From positions 29,941,496-30,005,495 of the forward strand of contig LS997566.1 in assembly GCA_000469685.2 (NCBI GenBank): DNA of 64,000 bases, in the 5' to 3' direction. The position numbers and the translations under genes are program-made. Under the pieces are notes generated by a model. It did not search any database and was not told the origin of the DNA. It was given only the letters and a program-made list of their open reading frames with translations. This DNA is from Haemonchus contortus. Taxonomy: Eukaryota; Nematoda; Chromadorea; Rhabditida; Trichostrongylidae. This document shows, one piece after another, positions 42,961-54,055 of the stretch (its first letter is position 1; each line of letters begins with the position of its first letter).

Positions 42961-45900
42961 GGGTAGCGACTTCCTTTTTGTTGTTGTCTTCATAACGGGT
43001 AACCTACATGGATTGGCTTCCATTCAAATGCTTTATGATATGTTATAAATAATGGTAGCGCTTGTTATTAGCCAATGTCATGAGTCTATGCAATACTTCG
43101 ACTTCCCTTTTTATTGTTCTCATCTGATCAGTCTCATCTCTTTGTTGAAGTTTTTTGATTAGGATGTAGGTCTGACAATTTAGCTATTGTCATAGATATT
43201 AGGTTGTTTATATGTTGCACTGTTACAAAAGTTTTTTTTAATTGATAAATCAATTAGGATCTACTTTTGATGAGTGGCAACATTGAGGGTTGTATCCAGT
43301 TATATTGAGCGAACAGTTTTCAAGACTGTATACTCTTCATCCAAAACTAGAACTCAGAGATGTATGAGGATGAAGTGGCCAAAAGGCGGGATAGAGTGTT
43401 TATGCAACGAATGCGAGTTTCGTGGTTAATTCATTTGATGTCGAGATCTTTTTTTCAATCTTCTAGATTTTTTCATGAATAATCTTTCCATTTTATCAAT
43501 GAACGCAAAATTATTTAGATTAGTTCTTTTCCTACCTACACTGAAAAGCGCGATAAGAATTGATGGGGTTCGCATGGAGAAGACAAGGGTTAGTGAAGAT
43601 TGTGGGTGCTAGTTGTAGGTACGTTGTATGGAGGGAAAACTACGTAGCAAAAGTTCCTTACTTCAGTTCTCGATAACTTCACACTGTCTCGAGCCACATT
43701 GCTCATATTCCCCCGTATTCTTGCTCATATTATTGCTTGTACAGGAAGTTTTCTGGCCTCATTTCCGGGATATAACCACTGGTGCGACTCTGGTTCAATT
43801 GATGTTGTCAAGCCCGTCCTACTCAAGGTCTAGTTGTGTTTAAGTTTGCACTTTTACCGATGGACTCGTGAAGTGTGCGGCTGCAGGGGTCGTATTTCAG
43901 GATAGGCAGAGAGCTCATTATAACGTCATTTGACAGATCCAGTTCGGACTCCGGTTTGTACTCTCTTTCTCGGTAGATGTGAGAAAAAGTAATGTATATG
44001 GAAGGAATTCAAGAACCTATTTCAACAGAAGCGTTACATGCGCTCCCTGATTGACGCTCCGCGTGATTCCGCGGAGCTCAATCTTACTTTTCATCTTATC
44101 GCCCCTTTTGACTGACTTTGAATCACTTCCATCAGGTTTGCGCAGCCCTGCCGAATACGTCAAAGCTGCCGGAACCGGTACCGTAACCGGTATATAGTGA
44201 CGTTCCCTGTCGCGAGCCGGAATGGTCAGGGGAACTTCCTCACTCAACGGATACAAGAAATAGCATTCCTTTCTTCCACTGCTTTGGTTAAGAAGTCTGA
44301 CCATCGCGCTGGCGGTCGTCCTGGTGTTCATCCGAAGCATCCAGTCAGTTCTCGGTGCTAGGTCGTCCAACATGTTGACTTCTTGATCAAGATGCAATTA
44401 ACTATAGCACTAATAGATATTCGTTCTGTTCAGCATGAAAGAAGCATCATCTTCTTTTTCCCGTTTCCATCCCGTTTCCCATGCGTATCTTCTCTGTTAG
44501 GTGCAGACAGACAGCAGACAAAAGCCGATCTTTCTATAAGCGTTGTCGAACTCGGCCAGCATTTGTTCCGACTGCTCTATATTCGGTGCTATAAGCACGA
44601 TGCCGTCTGGAAAGTCGAGGTGATGTAAGTAGCCGACTTCGACGTCCACTCCATGACTTCCCAATGCTCTGGCGATTTGACTGCCCTCGTGGCGGGTACA
44701 AAGAGAGTTTCCATAGCTTCTCGCTAGCCTCTGCGCTACTTCTCTAATTCCTTAATGAGGGCTACCGAAGACTATATTGGCATACCATAATCCATTTTGA
44801 TCGTTGAAGGCACCCGCCACCCCAACTTATTAGTTTCATTGGCCGGCTATGAGATCTTATATCTGGTAATCTAGCCTTCCCTATGCTCTCTGCTCTGGAC
44901 ACATGGGTTTTTTTAGTGGTGATTTGAAAATTCTTCGAAAACGCTTGGCACGATGAATCATTGCTCCTGAAATGCCACACATATCACATGCTCGGGTGAG
45001 CACGGTGGCATTCGAGGCGTTTGTTTCTTTTGCTTGATTTCTCATCATCATATGATTCTTCGTGTTCCATTCAGAAATGCCGAATGTGCAGCAACTTGTC
45101 CCATGGAGAGCTGAGACACTCCGGAGCTCTAGTTAGGCAAAGGGATCCTCCGTCATTTCATAGTCAACCATTCTTTGGCGGAAATCCATTCACGTTTTGA
45201 GCCTGTAATGCAGGCAGAGAAGTTGCGAGATCTTTTAGAGCTACTGAACATTTTTTGCTCAGCTTGGTTTTGTTTTTTGTTGAGAGACACATTCCGCAAC
45301 AGCGTAGGGGTTAGTTGGTTCATCAGTGTTGAGCAAACCTGATTTTTTGATAATTACCACAAAAACGTAGAGATGGGTGCTCGGATGATCTCTTGTATTT
45401 TAGTCCAATATCGAATCCAACGATATCATCGTTACCTTTACTTCTACAGGCTCGGGCTTACTGTTACCGTAATTAACTACAAGCACCTATTGCCCCACTG
45501 ACTCATACGTTTTAACATGATGCTTGGCTGCTCATTATAGCATTTCTGGTGAAGTTATTAGCCATTTCTGAATACGAATACAATTTTCTGAGATTAGTGC
45601 CTCATATCGTCATTATTAACACCTAGAATCTTTTCAATGGTGTTTTTTTGTAGTGTTCCATTAGAAGGCATGTGTCTACAGGAGAGGCGTGAGAGAGAGT
45701 TCGTCCTAAAGCTTTCGATGAATATTGGGTGTGCGTGGTTTGGTATTCTTGAAGTGACCGTTGAAACAGTCTGTAGGTCTACTAGCAAGCTCCGTTGACC
45801 TCTCTTTCCTAGCTGTCAGCTTATCTTCGTTCCAATTCCTCTGCTGTCTGCAGCTAAAAACAAACAAATTCTTAGGCTTAAGCCCTTGTTGATAGGGCAG

Positions 45901-46436
45901 TGAGCAGATAATCTTTATCGCTGTTTCAGTTATTTTCTCCCGTATATATGCGTAGTTGAGCTGCGGCAATCGTGATCGATAATATTGTTGACTGAAAACA
46001 AGTTTCCACGCCCGATTAGGCTCATATTTTTTCGAACTAAAGCATTCCTTCAGTTCACTTTGGAAAAAGCCGATCTTTTCCAATAATGTTCGTTTGATTT
46101 CTCTTCATCTTAGCTGACTAGACTGGGCACTTGCACTGATGAATTGAAACTGAATTTCCAAACGACTCTTTGTTGCATGACATGAATTCATTACGTGTTA
46201 TTTTCGCTCTTCTGAACTTGAAAGTCTGTTACAGTCGCTCAGTGGTAGATTTATCGAGCAATACATTGTTTGGCTTATATACGGTAGCAATCATTCCAGA
46301 TGTTACATTACTGACAGATTCCGTACAAAAACTAACGTCAGATGCCATTCTAAGAAGAAGTGACTAATTCTACAGATTCCAGCTAAAGGAAATGTTAGCT
46401 ATATATAGCATGTTAAAGTAGGAAGTCGACTAAAAT
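42961..46436. other. Intergenic region between vars and ALG12 genes
   Basis: No supported gene. The minus-strand frame 44017-44397 (126 codons) vaguely resembles the end of a BEL polyprotein (a MLDDLAPRTDW...YFLYPL pattern) but is too weak to call. The frame 45706-46083 is not recognised. Confidence 0.4.
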
Positions 46437-46619
46437 GAAAATTCAGTCCGGCACTCGCCTCTTACAGTAACCCCTGGCTTACCCCCCACCCACCCCCGTG
46501 TCCTCCCCGTGTCCTTGCCCAAAGCCAGTTTTCGACGCGTCGTATATGTGACGGGTAAAAATTTGCGTATTAACACGTGCCAGATTACTGTAAGAACCGA
46601 GTGCCGGACTGAATTTTCG
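46436..46619. mobile_element. 184-bp MITE-like inverted-repeat element
   Basis: Left terminus TGAAAATTCAGTCCGGCACTCG ... CTTACAGTAA. Right terminus TTACTGTAAGAACCGAGTGCCGGACTGAATTTTCG. These are inverted copies with small differences. The centre carries a C-rich tract (CCCCCCACCCACCCCCG). No coding sequence. Confidence 0.8.
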
Positions 46620-47300
46620 TTCCTGTAGGAAGTCGTGGTTCACCACGACAAAGTCCATTCGGTTCCTTATTTGAAAGGGGGTCAAGAGCGAAACAGAGAG
46701 CAAGAGGAAAATGAAGCATTCCAGTATGTCTATCAGTGCGAGTGACGTTGACTACACCTCGAGGGCGCAATATTGTGTTCAGAAGAGGTTGAATTACCTG
46801 AAGGCACAGTTCACTAGCGTAAAGGATACTGGTTGAAAAAGGCCTGCATAGGGCGTGATGAGGCAAAAATGGCTTAGCCGACGAGTACACCTAAAGGCGG
46901 ACGAGTTTTCACACCGTTGTAGAGGTTGTCGAGGTTGCACCATTCGCATCGGGAAGCACACACTGCACGCAGGCAACTTGCTGTAGCCCGCAGTAAGTGA
47001 CGGCACGCATGTTTGTACAGTTCGTCCAAATACCACTTTCGTCGTCACATTCTAGTGCAGCCCTTAATCTCACTTTGAAGCCTATATTTCTCTGAATGCG
47101 CCAGTTTTCGCAATCTCTTCGCCACATTTACACAGTTCTGAACTGTCACTTCCTACTAGCTTAAAACTAGGAACCACAAAATTGTCGTGAACTGCGCCTT
47201 TATATTGTCGGAAATCTGTTTTCCCAAATTGAAGTTATCGGTTTCAATGCGAGCACTCATCTTGTTCGTCTGTCACCACGTAGAACACGTAAATGTTCCA
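46620..47300. other. Spacer upstream of ALG12
   Basis: No supported gene. It ends in the acceptor AAATGTTCCAG (47291-47301), a likely trans-splice site for the ALG12 message. Confidence 0.4.
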
Positions 47301-47301
47301 G
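47291..47301 (+). promoter_or_regulatory. Likely spliced-leader acceptor for ALG12
   Basis: TTCCAG ends at 47301, seven bases before the ATG at 47308, with no upstream donor-bearing exon recognised. This spacing is typical of nematode trans-spliced messages. It decides the start: an in-frame ATG at 47293 would be removed with the outron. Confidence 0.5.
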
Positions 47302-47307
47302 GTCTGG

Positions 47308-50300
47308 ATGGATAATATAGACGGGACAGAATGGACTGTCGTAATCGCCATGTTGGTTCATCTTCTGATGGCACCGGGAACAAAGGTGGAGGAGAGCTTC
47401 AACGTTCAAGCAACTCACGACTTAATATATCACACCTACAACCTTTCCGCGGTGAGAGTGAAATATCATATTGTATGCTTAAAATAATTTTTACTTCATA
47501 TATCAGCGTTCAGTATGACCACAATGATTTTCCTGGAGTCGTGCCAAGGACATTCGCTGGCCCAATCTATCTCGCACTATTTGGTCTTCCCTTCAGATTT
47601 GTTTTCTACCTCACTCAATCACCTAAATTTTGGATGCTATTTGCAGGTTTGTGATGAATATTGACTGGTGCTTTACCAAATTTCGAAAATACTTTGCATA
47701 TCTTTTTTTCAAGTCCGTTTTGTACTCGGAATGACAGTCGTAATAGCTTTCCTGAATTTTGCCAGAGCTGTTCGTAAACACTTCGGAACCGAAACTGCTA
47801 TGTTTTTGAGGTAAGATTCCATATATTTTCCAGAAAAATCTTCACGTCTGTAGGTGAATGCATTTTGAAACGATGCAGAGGATCGTACGGTACAGCTACA
47901 GTAGCGCTCAAAAGTCTTCGGTGAAATGGTTCTCCAGTCGTACTTTTCAATCGTAACTTCTTTCCTACTGGATCTAATCAAGCGAAATTTCTATACTCGG
48001 AGCGTGGATGTATTGTGAATATTTATCACTATTAACCTGCAGTCTGATCATGTTCCAGATATTCCAAAAAGCATGAACTCAAAATCGACTGAAAATACAG
48101 TTGATGGTCCTTCTAGAATCTCTTTCCTTTTTGTCATGTCTAAAATGTACGAGCGGTAATGCCGAACACAATAGATGAGAAAAACGCTCATGTGGTGCGA
48201 ATAAGTGGAGACGTCAACAACTTTAGTTTTAGCAAAATCTGCTACCGCAACAAGCACCTTGCTCTATCTGTGGATATTGAAGTTCCGCAGTCGAATAAAA
48301 TTGGGTAGAGTGAAATATGCTCTAGTTGAATATATCCAAATTTGGAGCGATTTGGTCTATTAAGAAAAAAGTTATTAACGAAAACGTCAAAGCGTTTCAC
48401 CGAAGACTTTTGAGCGCTACTGTAGGTGCGCTGGCGCAGCTACAGTACCTTTGGTCCAGGGTTAAGTTCCACCAGATGAGTACCAGCTCCGGTTGATCGA
48501 ACCATGTGCTGGCCACTGGATACAGGAAGTCAAGTATTACTATGATTCCTAATGACAGTGATGGCTCATCTCAAAGATCAAATCTATGGGACTCAGAGGA
48601 ATTGGAAGACTTCATCTCCCCTTTGTCTTTCGAGAAAGAAAGAATAGGAAATCATGATTTCGACCTTAAATAGAGAAATGCTTTGGGTCAGGAGGTGGAC
48701 TGAATGTTCAATTTGAACCGGAAATGCACAAGTGTCGGGTCTGTTTTACCAGGTGTGGAGATCAGCACTATTCAAGTATACAGTTGCCACTCCAGTAATA
48801 CACATGTACATATGTATGTGTTTCTATGTGTATATGTATGTACACGTATATGTTTACATATCTACATTTATATGCTCAACTGTTTCCGACAAAAGTGGAC
48901 GATTTTGAGATACTCTAGCCTCCTCCCCCCTCCTCCCCCATCCCCTCTCCTATGCTGACTTTTTCTTACATTTACTTTTTGCATGATGACCTATAACATT
49001 TCTTAGTTTTATACTGTTTTCAGAGTCATCGTGGCTTCCCAATTTCACATGTTGTTTTATGCGTCGCGAACACTTCCCAATACATTTGCCTTTATTTTCG
49101 GTCCGTGCAGAGTTTGACCAATAGATTCAGATTGACCAGATATTTTATCAAAGAATTTTCAGTTCTAACAGTATTTCATAGATGTTTGGAAAACCGTTAT
49201 GAAAGTGCAGTTCGATGGGCAACTGTGGCTGTCGTGCTATTTAGGTGAGGACAGCTTGGAGTTGTTACGAATCAAATACAGAAACTTTTTACAGATGCGA
49301 ACTTGTGTTGCTATTTGCTCCTATATTTTTGCGAGTCATCGTCACTGGAAGACTGCCTCTTTTTGGATGGGATGGAGCTTTGGTGAACGGATTGAGAACT
49401 GCTGTCAAAGTGCTTGGTATGTCCCATTTTTACTAGATAGAATCGATGTAGGATGGTTGTTCTGAGAACATGTGGCTTTTTCAGCAGTAACCATTCCTTT
49501 GGATTCTCTGCTTTGGGGACGTCTTGTGTATCCAGAATTTGAAGTGGCATTGTTCAATGTTCTCTATAACAGAAGCCATGAGTATGGGGTGAGTGTGGTA
49601 GGACAATAAGCTGATCCATTTTTCCAAGGTTGTTGAATGTAGATTTTGATGCACTCCCAAAGTAGACGAATATCAAACATTAAGCACATAGATTTGTTAC
49701 AAATTGCCTCTCCTTTCCGGAGAGGAACGAGGATATGTGCTGGTGCAGCGCGATCACGCGGCCCACCTCGGTTGATCGTGCCGTTGATCTTTTACCAGTT
49801 GGGCTAACGAGCAAGCGCGTGCCTGTGAACCAATAGCTTTCAGAGCCTTGAGATTTTTTACTTCAGCAACCCACCGTGAAAGCTTGACCCTTCTTCATTC
49901 GGGGCCCTATAAGCACACTTTTCCCGATCGTAGATCGTTTTCGATATGAACTTCTATTCGGTCGGTGCATGCTCTGTGAAATTTGACTGCATTGCTTCGA
50001 TATTCTCTGATTACTCTTCTTCGAATCTAGAGCGATTCCGAACAAAGTTATGAGTCTCTGTACATTCCATTTGGAAAAAAGCCTCGCTTATCGTCAGCAT
50101 CGCTTAGTTTTAACATGTTCAGCGCACCTCAGACATTCCTCATTTCTACAACTTTTCGCCTGACGTCCAAGCTGATGTAAAAACAGAGAAAGAATGTGTC
50201 GCACAGCACGGGTGGATTTCCTTCGTTTTATTTGTTGAACCATTTCTCACCTTTGCACATTTTCCCGGTGCTGCGCTCTCCTGAATCCAGTGAGAAGTTT

Positions 50301-53264
50301 TTAATTTGATACCGCTTGATGCAATGCGTGCCCTTCCTCCCAGTCAACACCGCGGGTGGCACACATGTGCTCTGTAGATCTTGCTGCAGGCTCCATCAAT
50401 TACAAACTCGATTCAACTTCTGCCAGCGCTTTTAGGGTAATGCCGAATTTTGATGGGGAAGGATACTGTAAAGGCGGAGAGATCTGACACGGTTGACCGA
50501 GGCTACCTAGTTCACGTTTTTCTAATTTTTGTTGTGCCGGTGGCAATGGCATATGTCGATTCATACGAAAAGAATGGGTAAAAGAAATCAAGGGATGCGA
50601 TCGCACGAATTAGGATAGTAGGGTTCCATCTGCGCGGACACTGCTGCTCACACCAAAAGAAAATCATCCTATAGAGTAGCTCGTGAACGTTTGTGAGTAA
50701 ACCTTTAATGGCTAGAGGACCATTTACTTCGCCATTTCAGGGAATCAAATTTTGCAAAAGATGTCACCAATACGATATAATCATACCTATTTCGGTGTAA
50801 TTGTTACCAGTATTCTTTCAGGTATCTCCTTTTTTGTGGTACTTTTACTCATGCTTACCGCGAGGGTTGATGGCGAGTCTTCCGCTGGCAGTATTGGGAA
50901 TGTTTCTAGAACGTCGACTTAAACCTATCGTACTTCCAGCTATCGTCTTTATTTTCCTCTACAGTTTTCTACCTCATAAAGAGCTCAGGTTATTCTTTGA
51001 AATATTTTGAATTGGTTTTTGTAATCTGGTCAGCCAATTTTTGTGGCAGTTCGTGAGTAAAAGTGTGAGTGTAAGCTATGGCATGTAAGCCATTAAGAAG
51101 GAGAGGGCAAGTGGGGTCTCGGTAGTGTAAGAGGTAAGATCACGATACCCGGAAAGCACAAGTCGGGTTCGGGTCCCGTCCGAGACCGAAATGTTGTTCA
51201 CATCTTGCCAACTTTGTGAAACTGCCGGATCGCATACTGCGGCAAAATGGCAGCGGTTAACAAAAAAATTAAGTGAAAACAAGTTTGTGAGATTAAGAGA
51301 ATTTATAAATTTTGATTTTTTCAAAAAGTTTCCATACTTTCCTGTTCAAACTAATTTTCAGATCTTCAGTCTTGTTCATTCTGATAACTTTGTTTAGGTT
51401 TATCATCTACTCGTTTCCATTGATCAACATGTCGGCAGCCGTCTTTTGTGCAAGAATGTACGCTCTTGGCTCTTGCTTGATGACAGTGTGTTCAGTAATG
51501 ACTTCTATTTCCATTGAGATCTTAGGAGGATGACATCCGCATATTTCCACAAATTCAGTAGCACCTATTCGTCGACAAAGAACCATCGCAACCCTTATGT
51601 TGAGTTGCGTTTGAGCTTGAGTTTGTCAGGTTGACTTCAAATGGTTTGGGCGAGGTAATGTAGAAGCAGAAGTCGTAGGACCACACACGCGTGGTCCACG
51701 GATGGAATCCCGTCCCGATTTCTGCTCGAGCCAACCAAGCGTTCCATCTCTCCGGTTTTGGTCAATTGGGACCAGACTACTCCAACCTCTTCTATTAGTC
51801 AAAAACACTGATTTGTATATCGGTTGGCCACCGTGAAGGTCACCTATGCATCCAGTTTACCACCACTCTGAATAAACCGATTGCAAGGGCGGGGATGACG
51901 CTGAAGGATTTACCATTTAACCTTCAGCTTCGGTTGGTACGTACGTGACGTGCAATGTAAAAAAAAATCCGCTAAAAAGTTTCTAGTGTCTTTCGTTAAG
52001 TGGGAGAAGTGAGCGGAGCGTTTTCAAAGGGAGCTGCAGAGGTTAAGGGGTTTTTTGTGGGCCACAGTATTTAGATATAGGCCGCCACTCCGTTTTTATG
52101 GATTTTATTGTGCAAGCAATTCAATATCCTTCATGGAAAGATGATTAGGTACATCAATCGCGAGAAGTCTCTGGTTCGTCGTCTGCTTTATTATGGGTGC
52201 TGTCTACACATTGTTGCCAATCTCCTGGCCACAGCCGCTTTCCTCTATGCTGGCGCCAGGAACTACCCAGGAGGAGATGCCATAGCTCACCTTCAGGTAA
52301 ACAGCTTTTCAAGAGTTCACTGTTTTGAAATTTCACTGGAAAGGAAACAAGAGGAAGAAGGCCCAAATATGAAGGTCGAGACTGATCGAACAGATATCAC
52401 GTTCTGATCCTTACATCCCAGTATGGGTAAACCTGCTGTGCTGTGATATCCTTATGTAGTGCACAGTGTAATGAGAACGTTAACGGCAGTGTTCCTCTAA
52501 GGGCTCTGGTAGTGAAAGAGCACACAGACTGACAAAATCTGATTCGTTTTCAGTGGACTCAACGAGTTGACGCTCACAAACCTATCTCTGTTTACATCGA
52601 TAATGCTTGCGCTCAGACTGGAGTCAGCCGATTCATGCAACTCTACGATGCTTGGGAGTGAGTGTGTGGTATTGTCCGTCATCGAATCTACATAGATCAT
52701 AAGTCGTTCACCAGTTCTTCAATTGTCAGCCTTCATAAGAACCTAACTTAAATGGGGCTGTTTGCCTATTGAAGCGGAATGTAGAAAATTTTGTCTAATC
52801 GTAGTACACAACATTCATGAGGGCTCGCAGATCGACTTGTTATCGGCCACGAATGTTTTGATAGAATGCACAAAGTTCGGATCATAAAATAGATTAAAAA
52901 GCTTTGAGTTGGTGTTTTGAGTCATGTCGAATGGATTTCTTTTCAATTTTTTAACAATAACGTTTTGCAGATATAATAAGACAGAGACGTTAAAACCGTC
53001 TGACATGGAACGTTTCGATTTTCTCATGATTGGCACATATTCGGGAGATCTCAAACAGATTGTGCAGACAAACTACTCGACTCATCATCGGGTGATGTTT
53101 GCCGTTCCAGCATTTCATCGCTTCAACATCAAGTAGGCAGGAAGTCAATTTCACATACTTAACTCAAAATGTGTAGCCATCTTTGCAGGAAGACGTCTAC
53201 GTTTCCGTTCTACTATCCTGAAATGGTGTTTAGAGAGAAGGTGGCAGTGCTTAAGAAGAAATAA
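47308..53264 (+). CDS. algn-12: Dol-P-Man:Man7GlcNAc2-PP-Dol alpha-1,6-mannosyltransferase (ALG12), 13 exons
   Basis: ER-membrane glycosyltransferase (family GT22) that adds the eighth mannose, in alpha-1,6 linkage, to the lipid-linked N-glycan precursor in the lumen, using dolichyl-phosphate mannose. Exons: 47308-47451, 47514-47646, 47714-47810, 49024-49100, 49163-49244, 49295-49416, 49485-49588, 50822-50988, 51398-51457, 52149-52296, 52554-52657, 52971-53132, 53189-53264. Phases agree throughout and the spliced frame is 1476 nt (491 residues), matching the usual animal length of about 490. Motifs in order: [14 protein letters not shown] in the first luminal loop (the acidic pair corresponds to the family catalytic loop), [51 protein letters not shown] and RNYPGGDA, then a soluble C-terminal part ([16 protein letters not shown]) ending LKKK. 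It is highly hydrophobic with many membrane spans. It lies 4.3 kb downstream of the valyl-tRNA synthetase gene on the same strand. Confidence 0.95.
47811..49023. other. ALG12 intron 3, repeat-bearing
   Basis: The 1.2-kb intron holds the Tc1/mariner MITE (47897-48424). A TG/TA-rich microsatellite-like stretch lies at about 48795-48875 (ACATGTACATATGTATGTG), followed by a pyrimidine-rich tract near 48920. No exon is seen. Confidence 0.6.
47897..48424. mobile_element. Tc1/mariner-type MITE in ALG12 intron 3
   Basis: 528 bp. Left end TACAGTAGCGCTCAAAAGTC TTCGGTGAAA and right end TTTCACCGAA GACTTTTGAGCGCTACTGTA are inverted copies of at least 30 bp. TA at each outer edge fits the TA target duplication of Tc1/mariner elements. 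There is no transposase inside, so it is non-autonomous. Confidence 0.85.
49589..50821. other. ALG12 intron 7
   Basis: A 1.2-kb intron. Near 49740-49830 a minus-strand phrase TTAGCCCAACTGGTAAAAGATC resembles a tRNA A-box, but no matching B-box arm was found. No coding sequence. Confidence 0.4.
51116..51187 (+). tRNA. tRNA-like sequence (pseudogene or SINE head) in ALG12 intron 8
   Basis: 72 nt. The acceptor stem GTCTCGG / CCGAGAC pairs 7 of 7. The T-arm around GGGTTCGGGTCCC has at least four pairs and a TTC-type loop, serving as a B-box. The D-arm is weak and a proper anticodon stem cannot be drawn, and no CCA-adjacent discriminator logic was checked. A decayed tRNA or the tRNA-derived head of a SINE is more likely than a functional tRNA. 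Confidence 0.4.
51458..52148. other. ALG12 intron 9
   Basis: About 690 bp with a dispersed-repeat feel (CCGTCCCGATTTCTGCTCG; a segment near 51765-51830 recurs loosely near 54530-54600). No exon recognised. Confidence 0.35.
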
Positions 53265-53590
53265 TTAACAGACCTCTATTGTCTGGGTACATGTTATTAA
53301 TCTTGTTTTCCTTTTTTCGCTGATATTACGGACCTTTCATGTTCTTAAACAAGTCGTCATTTTGCTATCTGACTTCTTCTAATTTTTTTATTGTTTGCTA
53401 ATTGTTGACCTGCAGAAGTATCGGTTCATGTTTCTTTTGCAAGTATATAATCCTTGAAGTATCTTCTTATCTATCTCCTGTTGTTTCCTAACTGGTCGAT
53501 TTGCTTGAACATGCGCTGGTAACACCTCCAGTCTTGAGTCGATTCATTGTAGACCCTCCCCAGTGTTCCCCGCTCGCGGGATGCGAAATA
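53265..53590. terminator. ALG12 3' flank
   Basis: T-rich sequence after the TAA at 53264. No canonical AATAAA was found close to the stop, so a variant signal is likely and the cleavage site is not placed. Confidence 0.25.
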
Positions 53591-53599
53591 ACACATTCT

Positions 53600-54055
53600 T
53601 GGGTAACGGAACTTCTCCCCTATCGCGGCATTCTCCCTTGCCGCATGCGGCAAATGTCACTGCAATTACCGTACTCACCCCGCCACCCGCCAATCGATAG
53701 AACGCAAAATTTTTCCTTGACTGGCTTGCTTTTTCATTGGATTTTATCGTTTTTTCTTCTGTTTCTTTTTAGTTTTCATGTTTATTAGACTTGATTAATG
53801 AAAATGACTCCTCCTATATAAACGACGACCAGGATCGCATTGGAACTGAAGAAAGCGGCCGGCCAATTCAAATGTTTAAAGGACTCACCACCTCACAAAT
53901 TGCGTGCTCCAATCTTCCATCGCAATCCTGCGATGGGCGGCGGGTGCGGCATGTGCGACGCCGTGTTAGGGGAGAAGTTCCCGGACCCCACATTCTTTCG
54001 TCTAGAGCTTTCGCGGAAAAGTCCAACTACCGGGCTGACCGCTGTACCGGTCCCT
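53600..54055 (+). repeat. Repeat copy related to the internal part of the 61.5-kb MITE
   Basis: It shares a collinear series of blocks with about 61675-62050. These include GTAACGGAA-TTCTCCCC, CATGCGGCAAATGTCACT, CGTACTCAC, CCGCCAATCG, TTTATTAGACTTGATTAAT and GGAACTGAAGA(A/G)AGC. The terminal repeats of the MITE are not recognisable here, so this is a diverged or end-truncated copy. Confidence 0.75.

Noticed and set aside
44017..44397. 126-codon minus-strand frame with a faint BEL pol C-terminal pattern
   Set aside because: The similarity is only a loose spacing of Pro, Trp and YPL residues. No LTR or neighbouring pol blocks.
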